A stretch of 64,000 nucleotides of DNA from Fidelibacterota bacterium (GTDB taxonomy: Bacteria; Fidelibacterota; Marinisomatia; Marinisomatales; TCS55): the NCBI GenBank assembly GCA_014239435.1, contig JAAZYX010000017.1, positions 16,375-80,374 on the forward strand. Direction: 5' to 3'. Shown one piece after another: positions 26,335 to 34,562 of this stretch. The position numbers and the translations under genes were made by a program. Every line of letters begins with the position of its first letter. Position 1 is the stretch's first letter. A model generated the notes under the pieces. The model was given only the letters and a program-made list of their open reading frames with translations. It made no database searches and was not told the DNA's origin.

Positions 26335-26958
26335 TTACCTGTCCGGCTTAATCTGCCGAACCGATTCAAACGTATCGGTTAAGCGGACATAGCTGTTCCC
26401 GGCAAGCCTTCCGACAGGATTTAGTGCTTCCAGATCAATCCGCCCATCTTTATATACAGCATCATCCACATGGAAAAGAACGACAGTACCGATTACCACA
26501 AATCCGCTGCCGGCTGTTCCGTCCCCTATTTCAATAATTTGATTAAGTGTGCACTCAAAGCTGACCTTGGATTCCTGAACTAAAGAGGGCCCAACTTTTT
26601 TTGATGGAGCTGGTGTCAACCCTGAAATGTCAAATTCATTAACATCTGGATCGAAGTCTGTCGAGCACTTTACCATTTTTTCTACGAATTCTTCAGAGAC
26701 GATATTGATCACAAATTCTTCAGTGTCACTGATATTATTCAATGTATCCTTTATTTTTCCATCGTATCCGCGTCTGCCCGGTGCGAACATTACAGTCGGC
26801 GGATTAGAGCACACACCATTGAAATAGGAAAAAGGCGCCAAATTTAGAGCACCGTCTTTGGAAAGGGTAGAAACGAATGCAATCGGTCTCGGTACAATGG
26901 ATCCAATCATAATTTTATGATTGTCCTTAAAGGATTGTTGTGCCGGATCAAGTATCAT
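26335..26958 (-). CDS. flavin reductase-like domain (FMN-binding split barrel) protein
   Basis: The 207-residue product is of the flavin reductase/DIM6-NTAB type, with the opening IMIGSIVPRPIAFVSTLSKDG, FSYFNGVCSNPPTVMF, NNISDTEEFVINIVSEE and FECTLNQIIEIGD. These proteins bind FMN and either reduce free flavin for a partner monooxygenase or carry out a ring or ester oxidation of their own. It is encoded 10 nt from hmgA in the homogentisate operon; the same neighbour recurs in tyrosine operons of Bacteroidetes-type bacteria (from memory). The physiological substrate is unknown. Confidence 0.85.
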   Translation of the reverse strand: MILDPAQQSFKDNHKIMIGSIVPRPIAFVSTLSKDGALNLAPFSYFNGVCSNPPTVMFAPGRRGYDGKIKDTLNNISDTEEFVINIVSEEFVEKMVKCSTDFDPDVNEFDISGLTPAPSKKVGPSLVQESKVSFECTLNQIIEIGDGTAGSGFVVIGTVVLFHVDDAVYKDGRIDLEALNPVGRLAGNSYVRLTDTFESVRQIKPDR

Positions 26959-26967
26959 AAGAAATGA

Positions 26968-28149
26968 TTATTCCAGGGAAAGCAAATCGGTGTAATCGCC
27001 GCCTTCCAGCCATGAAAGAGGATAATTGGGATCATCAATATCTTTGCAGGCTGTAGTTTTTTTAAGCGGGCGAAATGTATCTACCATAACGGCGAGTTCC
27101 GTGGTTTCCTTTTCACCGATGCTCGCTTCTGTTTTTCCGGGTTGCGGGCCGTGCGGAGGTCCGGCGGGATGAAAGGTAATGGATTCTTCTTCCATTCCCT
27201 TCCGGCTCATGAAATTGCCTTCAACATAAAAAATCACTTCCTCGGAATCAACATTACTGTGGGCATAAGGTGCCGGAACAGCTTTCGGATGATAGTCAAA
27301 CAGTCTTGGCACGAATGAACAGACGACAAGCCCCGGCGCCTGAAAAGTCTGATGAACCGGCGGCGGTTGGTGAATCCGTCCTGTTATCGGCTCGAAATCA
27401 CCGATATTGAAAATCCATGGAAAATAATATCCATCCCAGCCGACCACATCAAAGGGATGATTTGCGTAGGTGTACGCTTGGGTTCCATCCTGAACTTTCG
27501 TCATAATGATAAAGTCACCAGTCTCATCTATTGGACTCTGTAATTCAGGCGTTCGAATGTCACGCTCACAATAAGGCGAATGCTCCATCAATTGGCCATG
27601 CTCATTCCGGTATCGCTTTGGGGATTCCATCGGACCGGCGGTTTCAATGATAAGGAATCTAGATTCTTCATTCAAAGTCATTTTCCAAATCACTCCGCGC
27701 GGAATAACAATATAATCGCCTTTTCCAAATTTCAGATCACCGAGATAAGAGTGGATGATTCCCACCCCTTTATGAACAAAAATGGTTTCATCTGCATGAG
27801 AATTCCGGTAGAAATAATCCATAGCCTCCGATGCATGAGCTTTATGCAGAACTACATCAGAATTGAAAAGGAGAGGAATCCGGCTCGAAATTGGATCTCC
27901 GCTGGATTTTACCTGACCCGTTCGAAAATGACAATGGCGGTGTTCGCCTGTCCATTCATCTAAGGAAAAAGGGTGGAAATCGCCCACTTTCTTCACCTGT
28001 GTAGGAGGATGAACATGGTACAGGTTTGAATAAATATTTGAAAATCCTTCACGGCTCATATGCTGTTCCTTGTAAAGAGAACCGTCGGGCTGCTTAAATT
28101 GCGTATGCCGTTTGGTCGGAATGTTGCCTCGCTTTACATAAAAAGGCAT
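26968..28149 (-). CDS. hmgA: homogentisate 1,2-dioxygenase
   Basis: HmgA opens the ring of homogentisate with O2 to maleylacetoacetate using a non-haem Fe(II). The 393-residue cupin shows the family opening MPFYVKRGNIPTKRH, the core NHPFDVVGWDGYYFPW (in pieces), PPPVHQTFQAPG, and the iron-site region AHSNVDSEEVIFYVEG with its Glu, followed by FHPAGPPHGPQPG with the His ligand. Length is somewhat short of the human and Pseudomonas enzymes (about 435-445) and matches the compact bacterial form. It lies between fahA (1 nt gap) and the flavin protein, in order hisC-like, hpd, fahA, hmgA. Confidence 0.93.
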   Translation of the reverse strand: MPFYVKRGNIPTKRHTQFKQPDGSLYKEQHMSREGFSNIYSNLYHVHPPTQVKKVGDFHPFSLDEWTGEHRHCHFRTGQVKSSGDPISSRIPLLFNSDVVLHKAHASEAMDYFYRNSHADETIFVHKGVGIIHSYLGDLKFGKGDYIVIPRGVIWKMTLNEESRFLIIETAGPMESPKRYRNEHGQLMEHSPYCERDIRTPELQSPIDETGDFIIMTKVQDGTQAYTYANHPFDVVGWDGYYFPWIFNIGDFEPITGRIHQPPPVHQTFQAPGLVVCSFVPRLFDYHPKAVPAPYAHSNVDSEEVIFYVEGNFMSRKGMEEESITFHPAGPPHGPQPGKTEASIGEKETTELAVMVDTFRPLKKTTACKDIDDPNYPLSWLEGGDYTDLLSLE

Positions 28150-28150
28150 A

Positions 28151-29137
28151 TTAAACCACCTTGTTTTCTAGGATTCCGAGCCGTTCAATTTCTAAGGTGA
28201 CAGTATCGCCTTTTTGAATCCATCCGCCGGTATTTTCCGGTTTTAGTTCCATGATGCAGCCGGTGCCAACCGTTCCCGATCCAATATATTCTCCTGCGAC
28301 TAATTTCGTGTTTCGACTCGCTCTTTCAATGATGTCCCCCCAGGAATGGTACATGTCATTTGCATTGCCGTCCGAAAGCTGTTTTCCGTTCACATGAAGT
28401 GTCATCTGAAGCTGAAGTTTTCCATCAGCGTCCCAGGCATCCGCTAATTCGTCAGGCGTAACCATATACGGCCCAAAACATGAGCCAAAATCTTTACCCT
28501 TTGCCGGTCCCATACTTAAAACCATTTCTTCTTTTTGGAAGTCACGTGCGGACCAATCATTCAAAATAGTGTATCCGCCAATTATAGTGTCGGCATTTTC
28601 GGCAGAAATATCTTTACCGCCATTCGCAATAATGATTGCGAGCTCAAGTTCAAAATCAAGTGCTTTTGTTCCTTCTGGATAGGGAAAATCTTCTCCGTCT
28701 CCGTATAGATTAACCGGATTGGAATAATAAAACACAGGAATTTCATACCAGCTCGGATGCATATCAAGTCCGCGTCCTTTCCGGGCGGCTTTAACATGCT
28801 GTTCAAAAACATAAAAATCCCGGAATGTTGCCGGGTCAGGCACCGGAGGAAGCAGACGAACATCGGATATATTCTGAGCTATTAAATGTTCCCCGGCAAG
28901 AAGATCATTTAGTCCGGAATCTGGTAGTGCTCTATCCAGTTTTTGCAGCTCCGGAAGCATGGTGTTCCAAATTTCAAGACATCCCTTTAAAGAGGATGGA
29001 ATAGCCAGAAAATCTGTTATTCCGGAAGATTCTTTCATATAAATCGCCGCTCGCAATACATCTACAATCACTGCATCTTTGACAAATCCAAATCGCTGGG
29101 ATCCATATCCTTTTTCAATATACGTCGCAAATTTCAT
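28151..29137 (-). CDS. fahA: fumarylacetoacetase / fumarylacetoacetate hydrolase family protein
   Basis: This hydrolase splits fumarylacetoacetate to fumarate and acetoacetate, the last tyrosine degradation step. The 328-residue product has the FAH-fold motifs: FYSNPVNLYGDGEDF, ALDFELELAIII (metal-binding Glu pair), GGYTILNDWSARDFQ and SMGPAKGKDFGSCFGPYMV, followed by GSGTVGTGCIMEL near the end. Length is between the short FAH-domain hydrolases and the eukaryotic enzyme. It shares one base with the hpd stop. An alternative substrate such as maleylpyruvate or an acylpyruvate is possible in this superfamily but the operon makes fumarylacetoacetate the clear favourite. Confidence 0.9.
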   Translation of the reverse strand: MKFATYIEKGYGSQRFGFVKDAVIVDVLRAAIYMKESSGITDFLAIPSSLKGCLEIWNTMLPELQKLDRALPDSGLNDLLAGEHLIAQNISDVRLLPPVPDPATFRDFYVFEQHVKAARKGRGLDMHPSWYEIPVFYYSNPVNLYGDGEDFPYPEGTKALDFELELAIIIANGGKDISAENADTIIGGYTILNDWSARDFQKEEMVLSMGPAKGKDFGSCFGPYMVTPDELADAWDADGKLQLQMTLHVNGKQLSDGNANDMYHSWGDIIERASRNTKLVAGEYIGSGTVGTGCIMELKPENTGGWIQKGDTVTLEIERLGILENKVV

Positions 29138-30243
29138 TAGCCGCCTGCCGGTTCAAGGTTACCGCGGGCTTCCTGCTCCCGCTCGATTGATTCAAAAAGA
29201 GCTTTAAAATTTCCTTTGCCAAAACTATTGGATCCTTTTCTCTGGATCACTTCATAAAACAAGGTTGGCCTATCCTGGATGGGTTTGGTAAAAATCTGAA
29301 GCATGTAGCCATTTTCGTCCGTATCAACGAGAATCCCTAACTCGGCTAAAGCCTGAATGTCTTCATCAATATCGCCTACTCTGTCCATTAAACCTATGTA
29401 ATACGACTTGGGGACTTGTAGAAATTCGATTCCGTTGTCTTTCATTTTACCTACGGTTTCGATGATATCTTTTGTGGACATCGCGATATGCTGAATTCCT
29501 GCCGTATGATAATAATCAATGAATTCCTGAATCTGGGATTTTCGCTTCCCATCAGCCGGCTCATTGATCGGGATTTTAATTTTCTCATTTTCGCTCGCCA
29601 TAACTATAGATCGAAGCGCGGAATAATCAGTATTAATATCTTTATCATCTACAGACCAGTACCTGTGGAAATCGAATATTTTCTCATACCAATTACACAC
29701 TTCCTGCATTCTTCCATCCGGCATATTTCCAACAACATGATCCACGTGCACAAGCCCGGAAGGGTCCGCGATTTGCTCTTCCGTTTCATACACTTGGTAG
29801 CCCGGAAGAAAGACGCCTTTGTAGCCGTCCCGCTGAACAAATGTATGCGTTGTGTCTCCGAATGTCTTGATTGTAGAAATGATCGCCTGTCCGCGGTCAT
29901 CTTCTATGAGACACGGTTCCAATACACTTTCAGCACCTCGGGATGTTGTATCTTTCCAAGCGCCTTCCGCATCGCTTACAGAGAATGAAATATCCCGAAC
30001 GCCATCGCCGTGATATTCAACATGTCTGCCAATAGCAGAATCTTTTTCGAGCGCGGAAGTCAGCACAAAACGAATTTTATTTTGTTTTAAAACATAACTG
30101 ACTCTGTCCCGAGACCCAGTTTCTAATCCTCGGTAGGCGATCGGCTGAAACCCCAATGCAGTCCTGTAAAAATGGGCTGCCTGCTTTGCGTTGCTCACAT
30201 AAAGTTCGCAATGATCGAATCCTTTAATGTTGTAGGGTTTCAT
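29137..30243 (-). CDS. hpd: 4-hydroxyphenylpyruvate dioxygenase
   Basis: Hpd converts 4-hydroxyphenylpyruvate to homogentisate with Fe(II) and O2. The 368-residue product has the two VOC half-domains: the first at FDHCELYVSNAKQAAHFY with GFQPIAYRG, the second at HVDHVVGNMPDG (iron His) and GIQHIAMSTKDI (iron His). The third ligand Glu lies in PTLFYEVIQRKG, and the C-terminal GFGKGNFKALFESIEREQ-type helix (here SFGKGNF) that closes the active site is present. It stands between the aminotransferase and fahA with 3 and 1 nt junctions. Confidence 0.95.
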   Translation of the reverse strand: MKPYNIKGFDHCELYVSNAKQAAHFYRTALGFQPIAYRGLETGSRDRVSYVLKQNKIRFVLTSALEKDSAIGRHVEYHGDGVRDISFSVSDAEGAWKDTTSRGAESVLEPCLIEDDRGQAIISTIKTFGDTTHTFVQRDGYKGVFLPGYQVYETEEQIADPSGLVHVDHVVGNMPDGRMQEVCNWYEKIFDFHRYWSVDDKDINTDYSALRSIVMASENEKIKIPINEPADGKRKSQIQEFIDYYHTAGIQHIAMSTKDIIETVGKMKDNGIEFLQVPKSYYIGLMDRVGDIDEDIQALAELGILVDTDENGYMLQIFTKPIQDRPTLFYEVIQRKGSNSFGKGNFKALFESIEREQEARGNLEPAGG

Positions 30244-30246
30244 GAA

Positions 30247-31332
30247 TTAGATAATGGTTTTTAGTGTGTCAATAAATGCTTCATTTTCGGACTCAAGTCC
30301 AGTTGAAACCCTGAGGCAGTTTGGCCAACCAAATGATCCGAGCGGCCGTACTATAATTCCATTTTTCAATAAGGCCTCTGAAATGAAAATTGCTTTTTCC
30401 TCTGATTCCCAAATGGTAGTGATAAAATTCGTTACACTGGGAACGGTTTCCACATTCAATTTACGCAACTCATCTGATAAATAGCCGATGCCTTTTTTAT
30501 TGAGGTCCAATGTTTGCATTAGAAATTCTTTGTCATCTAGCGCTGCAAGTCCTGCGGCTTGCGCCAGAAGAGACGGTTCGAAAGGCACTTTCACCTTCAT
30601 CAGGTTTCCGATCAATTCACGATGCGCAAACCCATAGCCGATTCTGGTTCCCGCCAATCCATACGCCTTTGAAAATGTTCGAAGTGTAATGACATTATCA
30701 TAGCGGTAGCTCATCGAATCGGGGAAATCATTGTTTTCCTTCGAAAATTCATAATAGGCCTCATCAAGGATGATTAGAGCTCGTTCAGGTACTTGCGTGT
30801 AAAAGTCGTCAAATTCATTTCTTGTTGCATAGGTTCCCATCGGGTTATCCGGATTGGCAATGTAAATAATTTTGGTATAATCATTAATGACATTTGCCAT
30901 CGCATCTAGATCATACCGGTAATTTTTCATGGGAACCCAATGCACTTTCCGTCCGGAAGCATTTGCAAGTACCCGAAAGCCTATAAAAGAATTAGCGGCT
31001 GAAACCAGTTCATCATCGCTCAGCAGAAATGTGCGCATAATTGTGGACATAATGCCTTCAGATCCTGCACCGAGTACAACATTATCCAATTTGACATTAA
31101 ACCTTTCGGCAAGTTTAGTCCTCAATTCAAATCCGAATGCATCCGGATATCTGTGGGAAGACTGAAGGGCTTGCTCTATTGCGGCAACCGCCTTCGGAGA
31201 CGGACCGAGAGAATTCTCGTTAGAAGCCAATTTAATGACCCGCTCAACCCCATATTCGCGAACAACTTCCTCAATCGGTTTGCCGGGTTTATAATTGGCC
31301 AGATTTCTAATGTAAGATGGTACAAGCGGCAT
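30247..31332 (-). CDS. HisC-like aminotransferase (probable aromatic/tyrosine aminotransferase)
   Basis: A PLP-dependent class I/II aminotransferase of 361 residues with the HisC pattern: IKLASNENSLGPSPKA (14 to 50 region), YPDAFGFELRTKLAERF, GAGSEGIMSTIMRTFL, YIANPDNPMGTY, LIILDEAYYEF and the PLP lysine in TLRTFSKAYGLAGTRIGYG, followed by RPLGSFGWPNCLRVSTG. By family alone it would be histidinol-phosphate aminotransferase. Its position as first gene of the homogentisate operon indicates that it makes 4-hydroxyphenylpyruvate from tyrosine; HisC-like enzymes often accept aromatic amino acids. No other his gene is in the window. Confidence 0.88.
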   Translation of the reverse strand: MPLVPSYIRNLANYKPGKPIEEVVREYGVERVIKLASNENSLGPSPKAVAAIEQALQSSHRYPDAFGFELRTKLAERFNVKLDNVVLGAGSEGIMSTIMRTFLLSDDELVSAANSFIGFRVLANASGRKVHWVPMKNYRYDLDAMANVINDYTKIIYIANPDNPMGTYATRNEFDDFYTQVPERALIILDEAYYEFSKENNDFPDSMSYRYDNVITLRTFSKAYGLAGTRIGYGFAHRELIGNLMKVKVPFEPSLLAQAAGLAALDDKEFLMQTLDLNKKGIGYLSDELRKLNVETVPSVTNFITTIWESEEKAIFISEALLKNGIIVRPLGSFGWPNCLRVSTGLESENEAFIDTLKTII

Positions 31333-31421
31333 GATGTAATCAGATAATCATAAAGTTGAAGATGATTTAATTCTATCACCTTTATTTGAATTTACAACTG
31401 AGGCAGACTAAACTCCCAACC

Positions 31422-33104
31422 GTGAAGCACGTTAAAAATTTCAATCCTGAAGCTTTTTCATTGATCGTGATGTCGTTTCTGGTTTTATCATGCGCAGCTA
31501 TTAAAGGACCGAGCGGCGGTCCTGCAGATATCCTACCTCCGGAGGTAGTTCAGATATTCCCGGAAAACAAATCACTTCAGTTTCAGGGAGGAATGATTCG
31601 AATCGAGTTTTCCGAATATCTAGATGAACGGACTATTAAAAATGCCATCCGCATTTCACCGGTTTTAGACAAGACTCCGGAATATATTCTCAATAAAAAA
31701 ACAATTTCATTTTTATTCCCAACCCAACTAATGCCGGAACAAACATATGTAATAACTCTTGGGCGAGGTCTGACAGATGAACATGGAGTACCTTTGGCTG
31801 AACCAGTACAAATTGCATACAGTACCGGAAGCACCATTGATAACGGGAGCATAGAAGGAAGGATTTTTTCTTCAGAATCCTTTTCGGCACATCTTTGGAA
31901 AATCGATCCGATTGCACCATTTGACAGCCTTTTCGCTGAAAAACCTCATTTTGTAGCAGGGGCAGATGATGAAGGATTTTATAGATTCCAATTCCTTGCG
32001 CCGGGACACTATAAAATTTTGACAATAGACAGCAGAATGGCGGGCCTTCCGCTGATTCCTTCTCGAATGGATTACGGATTGCCATGGATAAACTTTATTC
32101 AGCTGGATTCTTCTGAGTCCGTCTCTGGCATCCATATGATTCCATTCAGCGAACCTAAAAATTTCAGATTAATAAAGGGAAAATGGCTTGGTCCGGATTG
32201 GGGTCAGATTAGCTTAAACAAAGCGGTTCCCTTTGGATACAAAATCCGTTCCGCTTATATGATGCCCAAAACCGGAATTCCTGTTAATGCTAAAACATTT
32301 GCAGATCCAAATGATTCTACCGTGATTAACGTAATTATTTCGGAACCCGGGGAGCCGGGACTTTCTTCCATAATAATAGAACAGCTTGTGCTGGGAGATT
32401 CGGTATTAATAGAATCGGGGAAATTGGATATTCGTATTCCTGCTGAGTTTGATACCGCAAAAATAAAATGGAAATATCCGAAGAAAAAAACTACCATTAT
32501 CCCTATACAAGAGACGGAAACCTATTTGAATTGTATTACCACTCATCCCGTGGATTACTCCGGTGAGTTATTGCATAATTTCCAATTAGAAACCATGGAT
32601 TCGGTGGTAGTTGATATTGAAATAAAAAAAATATCACCATTCCATTTTCAGGTGATACCGATCAATAGATGGAGCAATAATCAAGAATATCTTTTAACGA
32701 TTCTTGGAGAAGGATTTGATGCTTCAAACGGAGAATCTGTGATGGATTCAGTTTCCACATTCAGTATTTCGGTTGGGGATTACGAAAGCTTTGGTTCTTT
32801 GGAAGGGCAATTATCAGGGAACCGAAAGAACTCGCTTCTGGTTAAGGCAATATCAATCGAAAAGGAACCTCGCATCGCAACTTCCGTTGTAAATTCTGAT
32901 GATATATTCACGTTTGAAAAACTCCATGAAGGAATGTACACATTAATGATTTTTCAAGATTCCGATAATAATAAGCTCTATTCTCACGGGTCGGCAATCC
33001 CGCATATTCCATCAGAATGGTTCTCTGTTATTCAGGATACCTTTGAAGTCCGCGCGAACTGGGATAAAGTTATTCCACCAATTCAATTGGGAGAAAATTA
33101 CTGA
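31422..33104 (+). CDS. lipoprotein with SbsA-type Ig-like domains
   Basis: The product is a lipoprotein of about 560 residues. I prefer the GTG start at 31422 (VKHVKNFNPEAF) over TTG 31386; both lead to the signal sequence LIVMSFLVLSC, a good lipobox. Next to the Cys comes AAIKGPSGGPADILPPEVV and an Ig-like domain of the SbsA (Big_5) type, IRIEFSEYLDERTIKNAI and YVITLGRGLTDEHGVPL, typical of FCB surface lipoproteins. The middle and C-terminal thirds are beta-rich and contain a carboxypeptidase regulatory-like segment (GSLEGQLSGNRKNSLLVKAI). No catalytic site. It is divergent from the tyrosine operon and overlaps manC by one base. Confidence 0.75.
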   Translation: MKHVKNFNPEAFSLIVMSFLVLSCAAIKGPSGGPADILPPEVVQIFPENKSLQFQGGMIRIEFSEYLDERTIKNAIRISPVLDKTPEYILNKKTISFLFPTQLMPEQTYVITLGRGLTDEHGVPLAEPVQIAYSTGSTIDNGSIEGRIFSSESFSAHLWKIDPIAPFDSLFAEKPHFVAGADDEGFYRFQFLAPGHYKILTIDSRMAGLPLIPSRMDYGLPWINFIQLDSSESVSGIHMIPFSEPKNFRLIKGKWLGPDWGQISLNKAVPFGYKIRSAYMMPKTGIPVNAKTFADPNDSTVINVIISEPGEPGLSSIIIEQLVLGDSVLIESGKLDIRIPAEFDTAKIKWKYPKKKTTIIPIQETETYLNCITTHPVDYSGELLHNFQLETMDSVVVDIEIKKISPFHFQVIPINRWSNNQEYLLTILGEGFDASNGESVMDSVSTFSISVGDYESFGSLEGQLSGNRKNSLLVKAISIEKEPRIATSVVNSDDIFTFEKLHEGMYTLMIFQDSDNNKLYSHGSAIPHIPSEWFSVIQDTFEVRANWDKVIPPIQLGENY

Positions 33105-34162
33105 TGTATGCCGTCATCATGGCCGGTGGAAAAGGGACACGGTTTTGGCCATTCAGCCGAAATGACAGACCCAAACAGCTCTTAAATATAATTGGTGGAG
33201 ACACCATGCTTCAAATGACGGTAGACCGTCTGAAAAAACTGAAATCGGTTGAAGATATTTTCATTGTAACCGGGGAAGACCTTGCGCCGATGATTCAGAA
33301 AGAAATAAAAGGTATCGGTAAAAAGAATATTATTATTGAACCATCGGGGAAAAATACAGCGCCCTGTATTGGACTTGCCGCTTTGAAGATTGGCCGAATG
33401 GACGCAAATGCGGTGATGGGTATTTTTCCTGCAGATCACCTCATTATTGGGCATAGACTGTTTCAGAAAGCGATTACAACAGGATCAAAAATTGCCGATA
33501 AAAACGGATCTCTAGTGACAATTGGAATTGCTCCCAAATATCCCTCAACAGGATACGGTTATATTCAACACAGTACCAGGCGGTTAAAAGGGTTTGATAG
33601 TGCGTATAAGGTGAAAACCTTCGCCGAAAAACCACATTTAAGCTTAGCAAAACGATTTGTCAGTAGCGGTGATTTCTTGTGGAATGGCGGCATGTTCATT
33701 TGGAAAGTTTCCACAGTATTGGATCAGTTTGGAATACATATGCCTGAGTTGAGCGAACATCTTTACCAAATTCAGGAATTACAGAATAATGGGAAATCTT
33801 ATTCCGGTGTTTGGGATCGAATTTCTCCGGAGTCAATTGATTATGGTCTCATGGAAAAAGCTGAAAATGTGCATGTTATTAAAGCGGAATTTGACTGGAG
33901 CGATGTCGGTTCCTGGCAATCTGTCTTTGACCTTTCATCCAAAAATAAAGACGGGAATGTGATTCGCGGAGACGGGGCTGCAATTGGCGGTAAGAATAAT
34001 TTTATCGAATCCGACGGCCGGTTTACTGCTATAGTAGGTGCGGATAATCTTGTAGTCATTCATTCTGATGATGCAACACTTGTTGTTCCAAGAGAAAAGG
34101 TGGAAGAGGTTAAATCCTTGGTCGATTATTTAAAATCCAAAAATCGGGAAGATTTGTTATGA
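33104..34162 (+). CDS. manC: mannose-1-phosphate guanylyltransferase
   Basis: ManC makes GDP-mannose from mannose 1-phosphate and GTP for glycan synthesis. The 352-residue product begins with the pyrophosphorylase loop MAGGKGTRFWPFSRNDRPKQ (7-26), has IIEPSGKNTAPCIGLAAL, FPADHLI, GYGYIQ, FAEKPHLSLAKRF, WNGGMFIWK and SIDYGLMEKAENV, all characteristic of the single-domain GMP class; the phosphomannose isomerase domain of bifunctional enzymes is missing. The ATG overlaps the preceding TGA. GDP-mannose would feed the surface glycan made by the genes at the window start. Confidence 0.93.
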   Translation: MYAVIMAGGKGTRFWPFSRNDRPKQLLNIIGGDTMLQMTVDRLKKLKSVEDIFIVTGEDLAPMIQKEIKGIGKKNIIIEPSGKNTAPCIGLAALKIGRMDANAVMGIFPADHLIIGHRLFQKAITTGSKIADKNGSLVTIGIAPKYPSTGYGYIQHSTRRLKGFDSAYKVKTFAEKPHLSLAKRFVSSGDFLWNGGMFIWKVSTVLDQFGIHMPELSEHLYQIQELQNNGKSYSGVWDRISPESIDYGLMEKAENVHVIKAEFDWSDVGSWQSVFDLSSKNKDGNVIRGDGAAIGGKNNFIESDGRFTAIVGADNLVVIHSDDATLVVPREKVEEVKSLVDYLKSKNREDLL

Positions 34163-34437
34163 CAGCGGAAATGAACCCGGAAAAATTAATGACATTGTTT
34201 GAGGAATTAGCAGAACGGTTAAACATTGAGTTGGTATTGGGAACGGGTGATTTTATTGGTGGTTTATGTACATTAAAAGACCAAAAATATCTTGTTGTAA
34301 ATAAAAAACAGCCCATGGATTTCCGTCTCCGAGTTCTTGCCAAAGAGTTTAATTTGATGGATGTTTCTGATGTCTATCTTGTTCCGGCGCTGCGGGAGTA
34401 TATCGAGGAAACGAGCGCAATCTCTTCCCTGAATTAA
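34159..34437 (+). CDS. small conserved protein of unknown function
   Basis: A 92-residue cytoplasmic protein whose ATG overlaps the manC stop by 4 nt. It has amphipathic helices (LMTLFEELAERLNIELVL), a central GDFIGGLCTLKDQKYLVVNKKQP with a single Cys and a C-terminal DVYLVPALREYIEE. I recall similar small proteins with GGLC and PALREYLE in diverse Gram-negative bacteria, always unnamed. Translational coupling to manC suggests a linked role, but no function can be read. Confidence 0.65.
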   Translation: MTAEMNPEKLMTLFEELAERLNIELVLGTGDFIGGLCTLKDQKYLVVNKKQPMDFRLRVLAKEFNLMDVSDVYLVPALREYIEETSAISSLN

Positions 34438-34514
34438 TATCACATAAACGGCTTGCCTAAAAGCGGCATGCTTGGTTACACTTTATCCTATTTTCCACGT
34501 GCCTTATTAGATAC

Positions 34515-34532
34515 TCGAAGCATGTGCTTCGA
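34515..34532 (+). promoter_or_regulatory. 18-bp perfect palindrome upstream of the EF-G paralogue
   Basis: TCGAAGCA (34515-34522) and its exact reverse complement TGCTTCGA (34525-34532) flank the dinucleotide TG, itself embedded in the 125-base gap before the gene at 34563. The 3' arm ends 30 nt before the ATG. No T-run follows, so a dimeric regulator site or a 5' leader hairpin is more likely than a terminator. A second weaker repeat (AAGC ... GCTT) lies at about 34460. Confidence 0.4.
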
Positions 34533-34562
34533 AACAATACTATAAGAATAAGAGGATATTGA

